From assembly GCA_017468925.1 (NCBI GenBank), contig JAFUHI010000015.1, forward strand, positions 62,001 through 126,000: 64,000 nucleotides of DNA, read 5' to 3'. Source of the stretch: Bacilli bacterium. Its GTDB lineage: Bacteria; Bacillota_I; Bacilli_A; RFN20; CAG-826. The notes below the pieces were generated by a model. That model made no database searches. It worked only from the letters and a program-made list of their open reading frames with translations, and was not told the DNA's origin. Every line of letters begins with the position of its first letter. Within the stretch, counting starts at the first letter, position 1. The position numbers were made by a program, and so were the translations under genes. Below, in pieces: positions 16,659 through 25,355 of the stretch.

Positions 16659-18908
16659 CTAGAAACCTTCCCATTTTAAGAAACCGTATTTTTCCATAAC
16701 TCTATTATATGTGTCAAAATCGATACCTTTGATATCAGATACATAATGGTTAATATACTCTGTCCCATCTTCCTTTCTTATCGTCAAAATAAGGAATTTT
16801 TTATCCGCGGATTTTTTCCAGAGAACACCCACTGCAGAAGCACTTCTTGGAGCCATATTGCATTCACCCGAGACCAATAGCTCACCTGTTTGCCCATCTT
16901 TCACTTCCCATTCAAAGAATGATGGGGTTTCCTCTTCTGAAACTAGATGGAATAAGAACAAGTCATCTTTTTCTTCGGCGATTAATAGGTCTTTTTGCTG
17001 GCTTTGTTTGATGTAGTGGTAAGCTAGTTTCTTTGAGAAATCATGACCCATAACCGCATCAGATACTTGAGGCCATCCATCGATTAGATTCCACCAGATG
17101 ATTCCACCATGCGTGTTTCTTCTCCTCCTGAAGCGTTCGATGAAATATTTCATCGCTTCCGCCTGGGAGATCTGACTTGCCTTGGCAAAATCATCTATGT
17201 TATCCATATCTTTGCCGAATAATGTTTTAACCTGCTTATCCATCAATTCGATGCGGTAAGCATATGGGGCGTTTATATCATTAACAGATGATGTTGCGTG
17301 ACACATATATTCATCAGTTGGGACCTTATCGCGCTTATACAGAGGCCACTTGTGCTCGATGAACGTATCAAGAGATTTAGGAGATGGGCATCCATGATAC
17401 CCAGTTTCAGAAGCGAAATAGCATTTGTTATTCGTATAATATTCGCCTCTAAAATAGTCTCTAGGCCCCCAAAGATGATCTTCCGACATCAAATCACGAT
17501 GATGGAAAGCTTCTTCGTCGACATATGGAGATGATGGGAGGAAATCCCTCTCCGGATTGAGTTCTGCGACAAGAGAAGGAATCACTTTCCTGGTGATGAT
17601 ATTCGTATTAGGATCTTCATCCAATCCATTCCATCCATAGGCTTGATCGCATTCGTTATCGCCAGACCATAAGCAAATTGAAGAATGATATCCATATCTC
17701 AATATTAGATCTCCAACTTCTTTTGTAAGGTTGGATATGAATTCTTCATCATGAGGATATTTGACGCAGGCCATCATGAAATCATGCCAAATAAAGATGC
17801 CTTTTTCGTCACACAAGGAATAGAATTCTTCGGTTTCGAATACTCCTCCACCCCACACACGGAAAGCGTTGCACCCTAGATCCAATAAGTAATCTATTGC
17901 TTTCTTCGATCTATCGTTATCAACATGCCTTATCGCGTCGATAGGAACGTAATTCGAACCAAGAATGAATACTTTTTCTCCGTTTACGTGGAACTCGAAG
18001 CAGCCATCATCTTGAACGATCGATGTTCTATGCAGTTTGACAATTCTAATGCCAAAACGCATGTTTCTTGTTTCTTCCCTTCCATCTACAAAAACCACTT
18101 TGATATCGATATCGTACAAGTTTGGTTCCCCATAACCGACAACATGCCATAGGTATGGGTTGTTGACTTCCACTTCAACCTTCTTTTTGCTTCCATCGCC
18201 TTCAAAAGCAAAAGAAGAGTCTTTATGTTTTCCCTCAATCCTTATGGATTTGACATCATCTCTATCTTGGAAAGTGAAAGCAATAACCGCCTTATCTTTT
18301 TCAATTGATTTGGTAGATATCAAAACTTTGTCCAAATACGGCTTGAATTCGCTTACGCTTACGCCCTTCCATAGTCCTCCAGCGCAGAATCTAGGAAGGA
18401 TATCCCAACCAAATTCAGAACCAGATGCTCTTATATGAAGGTTTTTGTTGTAAGCGTTGCCTTTTAAAGCATCAACACCCTCCGGAAGAGAACCATATGT
18501 TGCAGATGGAATGATATGGACAATAAGCTCGTTGTCTTTTTCTTTGAAATTAGCCTCAAAGTCAAAAGGGATGAACATATTGTCTGTTTTGCCTAGGAGA
18601 ACACCATTGAGGTAAATCTCGCTTAATGTGTCTACGCCATGAAATCTGATATTCCCTTTTTTGAAAGGTGAATCAAATTTTGTGACATACCATTGGTGGC
18701 AGTCTTCGTATTTTTGGTATTCGTAGGCGTTTGAACCATAATATGGATCGCCTAATATTTTGGCGTTAAATAATGCGGTTTCTAAAACGCATGGTAAAGA
18801 AATATTAGGGATTTTAGAGAAAGAGTCATCAAAATCCCCTACCAATCTTGGCTCTTTTTCAGTGATGGCCTTTTTATAATAAAGAGTCCAATTATTGTTG
18901 ATATCCAT
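16659..18908 (-). CDS. GH2 beta-mannosidase
   Basis: 749 residues of glycoside hydrolase family 2, beta-mannosidase type. The N-terminal sugar-binding and immunoglobulin-like domains (residues about 1-310) contain IRFHGVDTLSEIYLNG and the GWDILPRFCAGGLWKGV region. The TIM barrel has RVWGGGVFETEEFY and IFIWHDFMMACVKYP. The acid/base is Glu419 (SGDNECDQ) and the nucleophile Glu501 (ASETGYHG). It releases mannose from non-reducing ends of beta-mannosides, here in the cytosol because no signal peptide is present. The family is usually about 820-860 residues, so the C-terminal region is shortened. It lies 4 nt after the M6 protease gene. Confidence 0.9.
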   Translation of the reverse strand: MDINNNWTLYYKKAITEKEPRLVGDFDDSFSKIPNISLPCVLETALFNAKILGDPYYGSNAYEYQKYEDCHQWYVTKFDSPFKKGNIRFHGVDTLSEIYLNGVLLGKTDNMFIPFDFEANFKEKDNELIVHIIPSATYGSLPEGVDALKGNAYNKNLHIRASGSEFGWDILPRFCAGGLWKGVSVSEFKPYLDKVLISTKSIEKDKAVIAFTFQDRDDVKSIRIEGKHKDSSFAFEGDGSKKKVEVEVNNPYLWHVVGYGEPNLYDIDIKVVFVDGREETRNMRFGIRIVKLHRTSIVQDDGCFEFHVNGEKVFILGSNYVPIDAIRHVDNDRSKKAIDYLLDLGCNAFRVWGGGVFETEEFYSLCDEKGIFIWHDFMMACVKYPHDEEFISNLTKEVGDLILRYGYHSSICLWSGDNECDQAYGWNGLDEDPNTNIITRKVIPSLVAELNPERDFLPSSPYVDEEAFHHRDLMSEDHLWGPRDYFRGEYYTNNKCYFASETGYHGCPSPKSLDTFIEHKWPLYKRDKVPTDEYMCHATSSVNDINAPYAYRIELMDKQVKTLFGKDMDNIDDFAKASQISQAEAMKYFIERFRRRRNTHGGIIWWNLIDGWPQVSDAVMGHDFSKKLAYHYIKQSQQKDLLIAEEKDDLFLFHLVSEEETPSFFEWEVKDGQTGELLVSGECNMAPRSASAVGVLWKKSADKKFLILTIRKEDGTEYINHYVSDIKGIDFDTYNRVMEKYGFLKWEGF

Positions 18909-18912
18909 TTAA

Positions 18913-21504
18913 TTAGCCTAATTTTGTGAATTTTATCGTTGATGAGGATGAAGATAATTCTTCAATCTCGATGTTATATTTCAAATAGTTGCCGTTGTTT
19001 AATTTGCCACTGGATAAATAGCCTGTTGTGGTGAGATTGAGTGAATCTCCCTCCTTAAATAAATCACTATTTGTTGCGGTGCTGCTATCGGTGAATGATT
19101 TGTTTCTAGCAGACATCATGGCAATCAATTCATATCCTTTTCCCTGGATAAAGCTAGCGTCTCCTCCCGCCGAATTTCTTGCAGCGACATCGTAATAATA
19201 AGAATCGCTATTCAAATTGAGCGTGCCGTTTTTGACTTGGGTGTCTGTAGCATATTCACTAGAAACATAATAGCCACCAGAAGAATCGTAACCGGTGATT
19301 TTGCATAATCTCGCATCGACGTGATACATACGGATGCCGGCTTGAGAGAAGGCTGTGACTCCTGAATAAGCCGTATTGGCGTCTAATTCATTTAAACCAT
19401 CTGGTGTGAATAAATCGATGATGATGAATTCATCCCAAGCGTGTCCATTCCATGAATCCGCCAAAATGATGCAATCACCGCTTGTTGAAGAAGGATTGAT
19501 GGTTATTTCTGCATTTCCGGTAACAACATATGGCTTGACCCAGCCGTAAGACATTTTGGTGAACATGTCATGGTCTTGGACGTTATAGGCCATCATCATA
19601 ACGCCACCGCTTGGTTCGCTGGTCTCGCTATATTGACCGCCGCTTTGTCTGGAAGTGTATGTGTTGTAATAATCATCAGCGCCCAATAGGTGGCCGGTTT
19701 CATGAATCAATGTGTGAGCGTCAACTCCAGTGTGGCTCGCTCTAGTCCCCGTTCCTTCATAGAAGAAATCTAGCGAAGCCCAGAAAAAGTTATAACCGAC
19801 TGGCGAATCGTAATCGACGTATTCAAGTTCTGGATCAACCCATCTATAGGCCCAATAGGCAGAATCTTCATCGAATGCGGCAATGGTTGAATCATAGTCA
19901 TTCGGGCATGAATAAATCAATAAGCAAGCATCGATCAATCCATCGCTGTCAGAATCGAAAGCCTGAGTTGAGGAATCACCATGCTGAGTTTTGTAATTAG
20001 CGACTGCGGCTTGCATTGCGCGAGGAGCGCCCAAAAATCCATATGAATCATCCAAATTCGCATTGTAATATTCTTCCGCTGTCATGCCTGGCCTATAAAC
20101 ATCCGCATATTCGAATGTCATATTTAATTGGCCATAGGATGATTTGTAATAAAAGGAGGCAAGAGATTCCCAATAATTTGTATCTTCAGCGGTCCCGCCT
20201 GTTAGTGTTTCGATTTCCTCTAATTCACTTGAGGAAAATGGATAGTCGGATAATTCAACAGGGATAACGAGCAATTTAACATTGCCCTTTGTTGGGACGG
20301 TATAATTAAAATCGCCGAACCCATAATTAGCGTTTATGGACTCGGCTTTGTAAAAATTATCCCAGGATTCAACCTCTTGAGAGGAGCTGGATGAAGGCGA
20401 ACCACCTTCACCCGCTTCTTGATATAAATAGGCCACACATTCGCTGTTATATCCGCAGAAACTGCCTCTATAGTATTCAAGGTAAACACCGTTTTCAGAA
20501 CCAAAGGTGAATGCACCACTTCCATCATTTGGATCGGTCAATTGCCATTCGTTGCTGTAGCTAGATTCATTTCCGATATTGATGGAGTAATGGGTCCCGC
20601 TGATATAATTTTGAAGATAATTGCCTTCGCAAGAGAATGAATAGCTGCTGCCTGATTTGGCGACGCTCCATTCAGCGAAATCTCCTTCTGCTATTTTATC
20701 TCCATCTATTATTTCAACCTGGGTTCCAACGATATACCATGGAAGATCTGCTGATTTAGCTTCTGTGGTCATCGCATAGAATTCTCCAGATGCTTGAGCG
20801 TTTTCCGCGACGATAACAACGTTCTTTGTTAAATCAAGTGAGGACAAAGAAGTAACTTTTGAATAATATTTGCCTTCGATTGAGCTGGAGGAAGATGAGC
20901 TTGAAGAGCTGCTGGAGCTAGACGATGAGCTGGAGGAAGATGAACTCGATGAGTCACCGCCACCGCCAGATGATGAGCAAGTATATTCAAGTTTGATAGA
21001 AGATACATAAGCAGCGTTACCAGCGGTTAATTTAAAGAAATCGCCTGATGCCGTCACTTTCGTACCAGATGTTACCGTTATTGAGCCTCCGAGCGATTCA
21101 AGAGATGAACCAAATTGAACGGTCAGGGGGTTTGACCCACCAATCGAATATTCAACCGTTATAGCAGTCAACCCATTTACACCATATGTAGATGCAAGGG
21201 ATCCGCTGTTCTTTTTCATCTGCATAAAACCGGTTTGGCCAGACGTCTTAACAACACTGATTTGCTCGTAAGTCAAATATAGCGGGTTACCCAATGTTGT
21301 TTTAGGGCTATTCGAAGCGGTTGTTGAGCCGGAAGAATAGTCGGCTGGCACAAACGAAGAATTAGTTGAATCAATTGTCAACGTATAGCTTTGCGTTTCG
21401 GCGTTAATGGTTTTAATGCTCTTAGCATAGGACACAGTCACAACCGTCGCCAGGGATGGGACTGAGAGCAGGATTGCTGCAGCAAATATTAACTTTTTTC
21501 TCAT
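18913..21504 (-). CDS. secreted M6-family metalloprotease with poly-Ser linker
   Basis: 863 residues from the ATG at 21504, chosen because the signal peptide starts there (MRKKLIFAAAILLSVPSLA) and a TATCAT box ends 7 nt before it. Residues about 30-195 form a beta-rich domain of unknown binding role. A run of 24 consecutive Ser, encoded by all six Ser codons, forms a linker. A second beta-rich domain follows, then an M6/immune-inhibitor-A-like domain. The zinc site is HTLIHETGHLLGADDYY, with a downstream Met in GGVMMMAYNVQDHD. It probably digests surface or host proteins. It heads the operon with beta-mannosidase, SGNH hydrolase and lipoprotein phosphatase, suggesting attack on glycoproteins. 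Confidence 0.87.
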   Translation of the reverse strand: MRKKLIFAAAILLSVPSLATVVTVSYAKSIKTINAETQSYTLTIDSTNSSFVPADYSSGSTTASNSPKTTLGNPLYLTYEQISVVKTSGQTGFMQMKKNSGSLASTYGVNGLTAITVEYSIGGSNPLTVQFGSSLESLGGSITVTSGTKVTASGDFFKLTAGNAAYVSSIKLEYTCSSSGGGGDSSSSSSSSSSSSSSSSSSSSSSSSIEGKYYSKVTSLSSLDLTKNVVIVAENAQASGEFYAMTTEAKSADLPWYIVGTQVEIIDGDKIAEGDFAEWSVAKSGSSYSFSCEGNYLQNYISGTHYSINIGNESSYSNEWQLTDPNDGSGAFTFGSENGVYLEYYRGSFCGYNSECVAYLYQEAGEGGSPSSSSSQEVESWDNFYKAESINANYGFGDFNYTVPTKGNVKLLVIPVELSDYPFSSSELEEIETLTGGTAEDTNYWESLASFYYKSSYGQLNMTFEYADVYRPGMTAEEYYNANLDDSYGFLGAPRAMQAAVANYKTQHGDSSTQAFDSDSDGLIDACLLIYSCPNDYDSTIAAFDEDSAYWAYRWVDPELEYVDYDSPVGYNFFWASLDFFYEGTGTRASHTGVDAHTLIHETGHLLGADDYYNTYTSRQSGGQYSETSEPSGGVMMMAYNVQDHDMFTKMSYGWVKPYVVTGNAEITINPSSTSGDCIILADSWNGHAWDEFIIIDLFTPDGLNELDANTAYSGVTAFSQAGIRMYHVDARLCKITGYDSSGGYYVSSEYATDTQVKNGTLNLNSDSYYYDVAARNSAGGDASFIQGKGYELIAMMSARNKSFTDSSTATNSDLFKEGDSLNLTTTGYLSSGKLNNGNYLKYNIEIEELSSSSSTIKFTKLG

Positions 21505-21555
21505 AGAGAATATGATAGAGCTTTGAGAAAAAATATCCACCTATTTAAATAGAAA

Positions 21556-21584
21556 GTGAAAAATAACAGGAATTTGATTATATT
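21556..21584 (+). promoter_or_regulatory. leaderless promoter of the response-regulator gene
   Basis: GTGAAA (21556-21561), 17-bp spacer, TATATT (21579-21584), then 6 nt to the ATG at 21591. A palindrome CTATTTAAATAG (21541-21552) lies just upstream, in the divergent gap with the M6 protease gene. Confidence 0.5.
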
Positions 21585-21590
21585 TAACAT

Positions 21591-22277
21591 ATGAAATTGC
21601 TGTTAGCCGAAGACGAAAGAGATTTATCAAACGCGATAAAAAGAGTTTTGGAATATTCCAAATATGAAGTCGTTTGCGCATATGACGGAGTGCAAGCGCT
21701 GAACAAAATCCACGAAGAGAAATTCGACGGTCTGATTTTGGACGTAACCATGCCAAGAATGGATGGTTTTGAGGTTGTATCCCAACTAAGAAAAGAGGGA
21801 AACGCCATACCGGTTTTAATGTTAACCGCTAGAGCGGAGATTGATGATAAAGTAACAGGGCTTGACGCCGGTGCAGATGATTACATGACAAAGCCGTTTG
21901 AGATAAAAGAACTCCTAGCCAGGATCAGAGCGATGCTTAGAAGAAAAGAAAACGAAGTCCATGATGTTTTTAGCATCGGAAACGTCACCTTGGATCCTTC
22001 AACAGCAGAATTGAAAGCAATAACTTCTGTAAGATTAAACAACAAGGAATACCACATGATGGAAACCTTAATAAGAAACAAGAATGTCCTTCTTTCTTCA
22101 GAGAGGCTTATGGAGCTTGTTTGGGATTATGACTCCCCTTCCGAGATCAATGTTGTTTGGGCCAATTTATCCTCATTAAGAAAGAAATTAGATGAGATTG
22201 GAGCGGATATTACCATAAAAGCAGTCAGAGGAATTGGATACAAACTGGAGCAAAAGAGCAATGATAAAAAAGCTTAG
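21591..22277 (+). CDS. OmpR/PhoB-family response regulator
   Basis: 228 residues. The receiver domain (1-120) has the acidic pair in LLAEDERD, phospho-acceptor Asp51 (LILDVTMPRMDG), Thr in MLTARAEID and Lys in MTKPFEIKEL. The C-terminal winged helix (about 130-220) has LNNKEYHMMETLIRN and AVRGIGYKLE. It should bind tandem direct repeats as a dimer. It is cotranscribed with the sensor kinase, whose ATG lies inside its last codons. The best candidate targets are the TTTTAAGT repeats upstream of the VTC operon (23860-23901) and of the second Cthe_2159-like gene (45719-45760). Confidence 0.93.
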   Translation: MKLLLAEDERDLSNAIKRVLEYSKYEVVCAYDGVQALNKIHEEKFDGLILDVTMPRMDGFEVVSQLRKEGNAIPVLMLTARAEIDDKVTGLDAGADDYMTKPFEIKELLARIRAMLRRKENEVHDVFSIGNVTLDPSTAELKAITSVRLNNKEYHMMETLIRNKNVLLSSERLMELVWDYDSPSEINVVWANLSSLRKKLDEIGADITIKAVRGIGYKLEQKSNDKKA

Positions 22278-23532
22278 AATCAAATTCATGGCCTATGCAA
22301 TGGCCTCCATTTTTGTTTTCCTCGCTTTGATTTTGGGCGCCATAAACATCGTCAATTTCGTAAGGGTTGGCGAAGAAGGTGACACAATAACCAAAATGAT
22401 AATGGAAGAAGGCGGAAAATTCGCGCCAAAAGATGAAGGTGGAGAGCCACCCGCCATCCCAGAAGGAGATTCCTCGATGGCCCCTTCTTCTGAAGGTGAA
22501 ATCGGCCCAGGACAAAGAGGTCCCGATTCTCCCGAGACAAGAGACTCAACAAGATATTTCACCGCGGTTATAGATAGCAATGGCAATGGAACTATTCTAG
22601 AAGGCGCATTCCATATATCTTCTTTTTCAGAAAACCAAGCAACTGAATGGGCCAAAACACTTGTTGGAAAAGAAAAAGGCTGGTCAAAGACCAACTATAG
22701 ATACAGGACATATACGTTAAATAATGATGGAAACACATACGTGACCGTCATCGATATGTCTAGAGAATTAGATCCATCTTACCGTATTCTGTGGGCGTCT
22801 TTAGGTGGCACGGGTGTTGGCCTAATCATATCTTTCATCGCATTGATATTCGTATCAAAATGGATGGTCAAGCCGATTGAAGAAAGCAACAAAAAACAAA
22901 AAAGATTCATTTCCGATGCATCTCATGAATTAAAGACTCCTTTAACCATCATCTCAGCAAATAACGAGATATTAGAAATCGAACACGGAGAAAATGAGAT
23001 GACAAGAACCATCGACAAGCAAGTGAAGAGACTAAACGAGATGGTCAAGAACCTCAATTCTTTAGCAAAGCTAGACGAAGGCATCCCAGAGAAATTCACA
23101 GAGGTCAAATTGAGCGAGATCGCTAGTGAATTATGCGAGGTGTTCGAAGGCAATTTCGCCAAAAAAGGACTGAGATTTGACAAGAAAATCGATGATAACC
23201 TTGTGATAAACGGAAATGACCAACTCATCTCAAAATTAATTGCGATTTTCCTTGATAACGCGGCTAAATACGCGAATACGTACGCATGCTTAAGTGTTAT
23301 TAAAGATGGTTCAAGAATACTAATAAAATGCGAAAACGACGCCGAAGGAATAAAAGAAGGTTCCTTAGACATGGTTATGGAAAGATTCTATAGAAGCGAG
23401 AACGCACGCGCTTCTTCAGTTGAAGGATCTGGAATAGGTTTATCAATTGCAAAAGAAATCGTTCTTGCCCACAAGGGTAGGATATATGCCTCAGGGCATG
23501 ATGGTATTTTCACAATCAAAGCCGAGTTTTAA
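22261..23532 (+). CDS. sensor histidine kinase
   Basis: 423 residues from the ATG at 22261, which overlaps the response-regulator gene by 17 nt. A first membrane helix (about 9-32) is followed by an extracytoplasmic region of about 145 residues. Its first part is acidic and rich in Pro, Gly and Ser, and a PAS-like beta region follows. The second helix lies near 180-205. The HisKA motif is SDASHELKTPLT with His222. The ATPase has the N box (IFLDNAAKYA) and GSGIGLSIAK. It should autophosphorylate and phosphorylate the adjacent regulator. The ligand is unknown; the Pro/Glu-rich stretch might contact cations or the cell surface. Confidence 0.92.
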   Translation: MIKKLRIKFMAYAMASIFVFLALILGAINIVNFVRVGEEGDTITKMIMEEGGKFAPKDEGGEPPAIPEGDSSMAPSSEGEIGPGQRGPDSPETRDSTRYFTAVIDSNGNGTILEGAFHISSFSENQATEWAKTLVGKEKGWSKTNYRYRTYTLNNDGNTYVTVIDMSRELDPSYRILWASLGGTGVGLIISFIALIFVSKWMVKPIEESNKKQKRFISDASHELKTPLTIISANNEILEIEHGENEMTRTIDKQVKRLNEMVKNLNSLAKLDEGIPEKFTEVKLSEIASELCEVFEGNFAKKGLRFDKKIDDNLVINGNDQLISKLIAIFLDNAAKYANTYACLSVIKDGSRILIKCENDAEGIKEGSLDMVMERFYRSENARASSVEGSGIGLSIAKEIVLAHKGRIYASGHDGIFTIKAEF

Positions 23533-23681
23533 TAAGTAATCCCGTTAGTTAAAAACCGAAAATTAATTTTTGATTATTGCTATGTGAGCTACTAGATCTT
23601 GATTGTGATGGCGGGGCGCACACTACAATTTTCCTGTCTTCTTGTTTTGTTTAGGTTTTGCAGCAAACTTTACTTAAATCT
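23533..23681. other. intergenic stretch after the two-component system
   Basis: No gene and no clear terminator is visible in the first 150 bases of the 404-bp gap between the sensor kinase and the VTC operon. The remainder holds the 21-bp repeat array and the predicted regulator boxes listed separately. Confidence 0.4.
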
Positions 23682-23799
23682 CAGTAAGATCAGTAAGATT
23701 ATCAGTAAGATTATTGCCAAAACCAGTAAGAATAATTCTAAAATCAGTAAGATTATTTGCATTTTCAGTAAGAATGTTGTCAAAACCAGTAAGAATAAT
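23682..23799. repeat. 21-bp phased CAGTAAGA direct-repeat array
   Basis: Seven exact CAGTAAGA copies start at 23682, 23691, 23703, 23724, 23745, 23766 and 23787. The last five are exactly 21 bp apart, and the first two intervals (9+12) also add to 21. A longer unit AAAACCAGTAAGAATAAT recurs after 63 bp (23719 and 23782). The frame is open and would encode a Ser-Lys-Ile-rich heptad peptide, but no Shine-Dalgarno or proper start precedes it. Two helical turns per unit fits a protein-binding array or slippage-expanded DNA. Confidence 0.75.
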
Positions 23800-23859
23800 C
23801 AAAAGCGTCAACTGGTTGAATAGAACCAACACCAAGTCAAAAATATAATTTTTTTTAAA

Positions 23860-23915
23860 TTTTAAGTAAATTTTAACTTTGATTTTAAGTTGTTTTTAAA
23901 CTTGCCTTTTATTCT
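23860..23915 (+). promoter_or_regulatory. predicted response-regulator boxes and VTC-operon promoter
   Basis: Four direct repeats: TTTTAAGT (23860), TTTTAACT (23871), TTTTAAGT (23883) and TTTTAAAC (23894). Spacings are 11, 12 and 11 bp. The last box ends 8 bp before a TATTCT -10 (23910-23915), and no proper -35 is present. Tandem 11-bp repeats replacing the -35 are typical of activation by PhoB/PhoP-type regulators. The same geometry and a shared GCCTTTTA sequence occur upstream of the gene ending at 45683. Confidence 0.6.
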
Positions 23916-23936
23916 ATGGTCAAGGAGGCAAGAAAG

Positions 23937-24695
23937 ATGGCAATAACAGTCATGCAAAGAAAAGAAATCAAGTATCTTCTCACAAAAGAACAAGTCGAAT
24001 ATTTGGTTGAGGCATTAAAGCCATTCATGGAAGTAGACCAATACGGGAAAACATCCATTGCCTCCCTCTACTATGACACTCCGGATTATCGCTTGATCAG
24101 GACTTCCATCGAGAAACCAGCCTTCAAGGAGAAGCTTAGACTCAGGTCATACGGCTTAGCCAAAGAAGGATCCACTCTCTACTTGGAACTAAAGAGGAAG
24201 GCGTACGGAATTGTCTACAAGAGAAGGGTTGCCACCACTAGCAAGGATGTAGACAACTTCATAAACAAAGAAGGCTATGTCTGCGGAGATGGTCAAATCG
24301 GTAGAGAAATCAAATACTTCAGAGACTTCTACAAAGACCTGGTCCCAGCCTGCCTAATCATCTATGACAGGGTCGCCTACTTCCAAAGAGATGGAGACTT
24401 AAGGTTAACGATTGATTATAACCCTCGTTATAGAGTCGATGACTTAAATCTCACCACATCAATGGAGGGGAAATCGCTTCTCCCAGAAGGATCGGCGATC
24501 CTAGAAGTCAAAGTCCAAGATGCGATGCCTCTATGGCTAACAAGAATCTTGGATGAAGGCAAAATCTACAAATCGTCATTCTCCAAATATGGAGAGGCTT
24601 ACAAGAAACAATTAGCCAATGTCAAATCAAAGGAGGAAAAACAATGGAAAACATCTTCGACACAATCTTCACAACTGATTCTTCAGGGAATCTAA
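23937..24695 (+). CDS. VTC-domain (polyphosphate polymerase-like) protein
   Basis: 252 residues from the ATG at 23937, preceded by AAGGAGG. It shows the tunnel motifs of the VTC domain in order: RKEIKYLLTKEQ; SLYYDTPDYRLI; KEKLRLRSYG; LELKRKAYGIVYKRRV; LRLTIDYNPRYR; ILEVKV; and the C-terminal SKYGEAYKK. In yeast Vtc4 this fold makes polyphosphate from ATP. Many bacterial relatives sit with DUF4956 membrane proteins and have no proven activity, so the product is uncertain. It overlaps the DUF4956 gene by 52 nt, a strong sign of coupling. Confidence 0.88.
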   Translation: MAITVMQRKEIKYLLTKEQVEYLVEALKPFMEVDQYGKTSIASLYYDTPDYRLIRTSIEKPAFKEKLRLRSYGLAKEGSTLYLELKRKAYGIVYKRRVATTSKDVDNFINKEGYVCGDGQIGREIKYFRDFYKDLVPACLIIYDRVAYFQRDGDLRLTIDYNPRYRVDDLNLTTSMEGKSLLPEGSAILEVKVQDAMPLWLTRILDEGKIYKSSFSKYGEAYKKQLANVKSKEEKQWKTSSTQSSQLILQGI

Positions 24696-25342
24696 CAATG
24701 ACGGTAGCCACTTTCTTCATAATGGCTGGCGCCGCTCTAGCATCTGGCATCATCTTCGCCTGGATCATGTCATTCAGGGTCAGAAGCAATAAGCGTTTCT
24801 TCATCGTTAACGCTATTCTCCCGGTGCTTATTGCCTGCATCATAGGATTCGTGAATGGCAATATTGGCGTGGGAGTCGCAGTCGGTGGAGCATTCGCCCT
24901 CATCAGATTCCGCTCTGCGCAGAGCACAGCCGATGAATTAGCTTCAGTCTTAATCACCATGGCAGGAGGCGTCGCATTCGGCACAGGATATGTCGCGTAT
25001 GGGGTGCTCATCATGGTGGGAGTTGGCCTATTATACTTCGGCATCTCTATGCTCCCGATCTGGAAACACAAGAGCTTCGCTGAAGAAAAACTCTTAAAAA
25101 TCACCATCCCGGAGTCACTTGATTATAGCGAAGTGTTCAATGAGACATTCTCCCACTATCTCAAAGAGAATGAATTGGTTGGAGTGAAAACCACAAATAT
25201 GGGATCGATGTTCAAATTGTCCTTCAGAATCAAGATGAAAAACCCAAAAGAAGAAAAAGAGCTCATCGATGAATTGAGAACGATGAACGGAAATCTAGAA
25301 ATCTCGTTATTGCCATACGTTGAGGCAAATAACACCTTATAA
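24644..25342 (+). CDS. DUF4956 membrane protein
   Basis: 232 residues. Four membrane helices lie in the first 135 residues: around AGAALASGIIFAWIMSF, LPVLIACIIGFVNGN, VGVAVGGAFALIRF and GVLIMVGVGLLYFG. The conserved segment ALIRFRSAQSTADELASVLI lies between helices 3 and 4 and marks the DUF4956 family. A cytosolic alpha/beta domain of about 95 residues follows. Function is unknown. In Bacillota these proteins are typically next to VTC-domain genes, as here, suggesting that the two act together at the membrane. A GGAGG Shine-Dalgarno lies inside the VTC gene. Confidence 0.87.
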   Translation: MENIFDTIFTTDSSGNLTMTVATFFIMAGAALASGIIFAWIMSFRVRSNKRFFIVNAILPVLIACIIGFVNGNIGVGVAVGGAFALIRFRSAQSTADELASVLITMAGGVAFGTGYVAYGVLIMVGVGLLYFGISMLPIWKHKSFAEEKLLKITIPESLDYSEVFNETFSHYLKENELVGVKTTNMGSMFKLSFRIKMKNPKEEKELIDELRTMNGNLEISLLPYVEANNTL

Positions 25343-25355
25343 GGAGGAAACGGCA

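Noticed and set aside
23682..23799. CRISPR-like array
   Set aside because: Repeats are only 8 bp with short, similar intervening DNA; no spacers, palindromic repeats or cas genes.
23599..23823. 74-codon frame across the CAGTAAGA array
   Set aside because: Open only because the 21-bp repeat is a codon multiple; non-ATG start and no ribosome-binding site. Treated as a DNA repeat.
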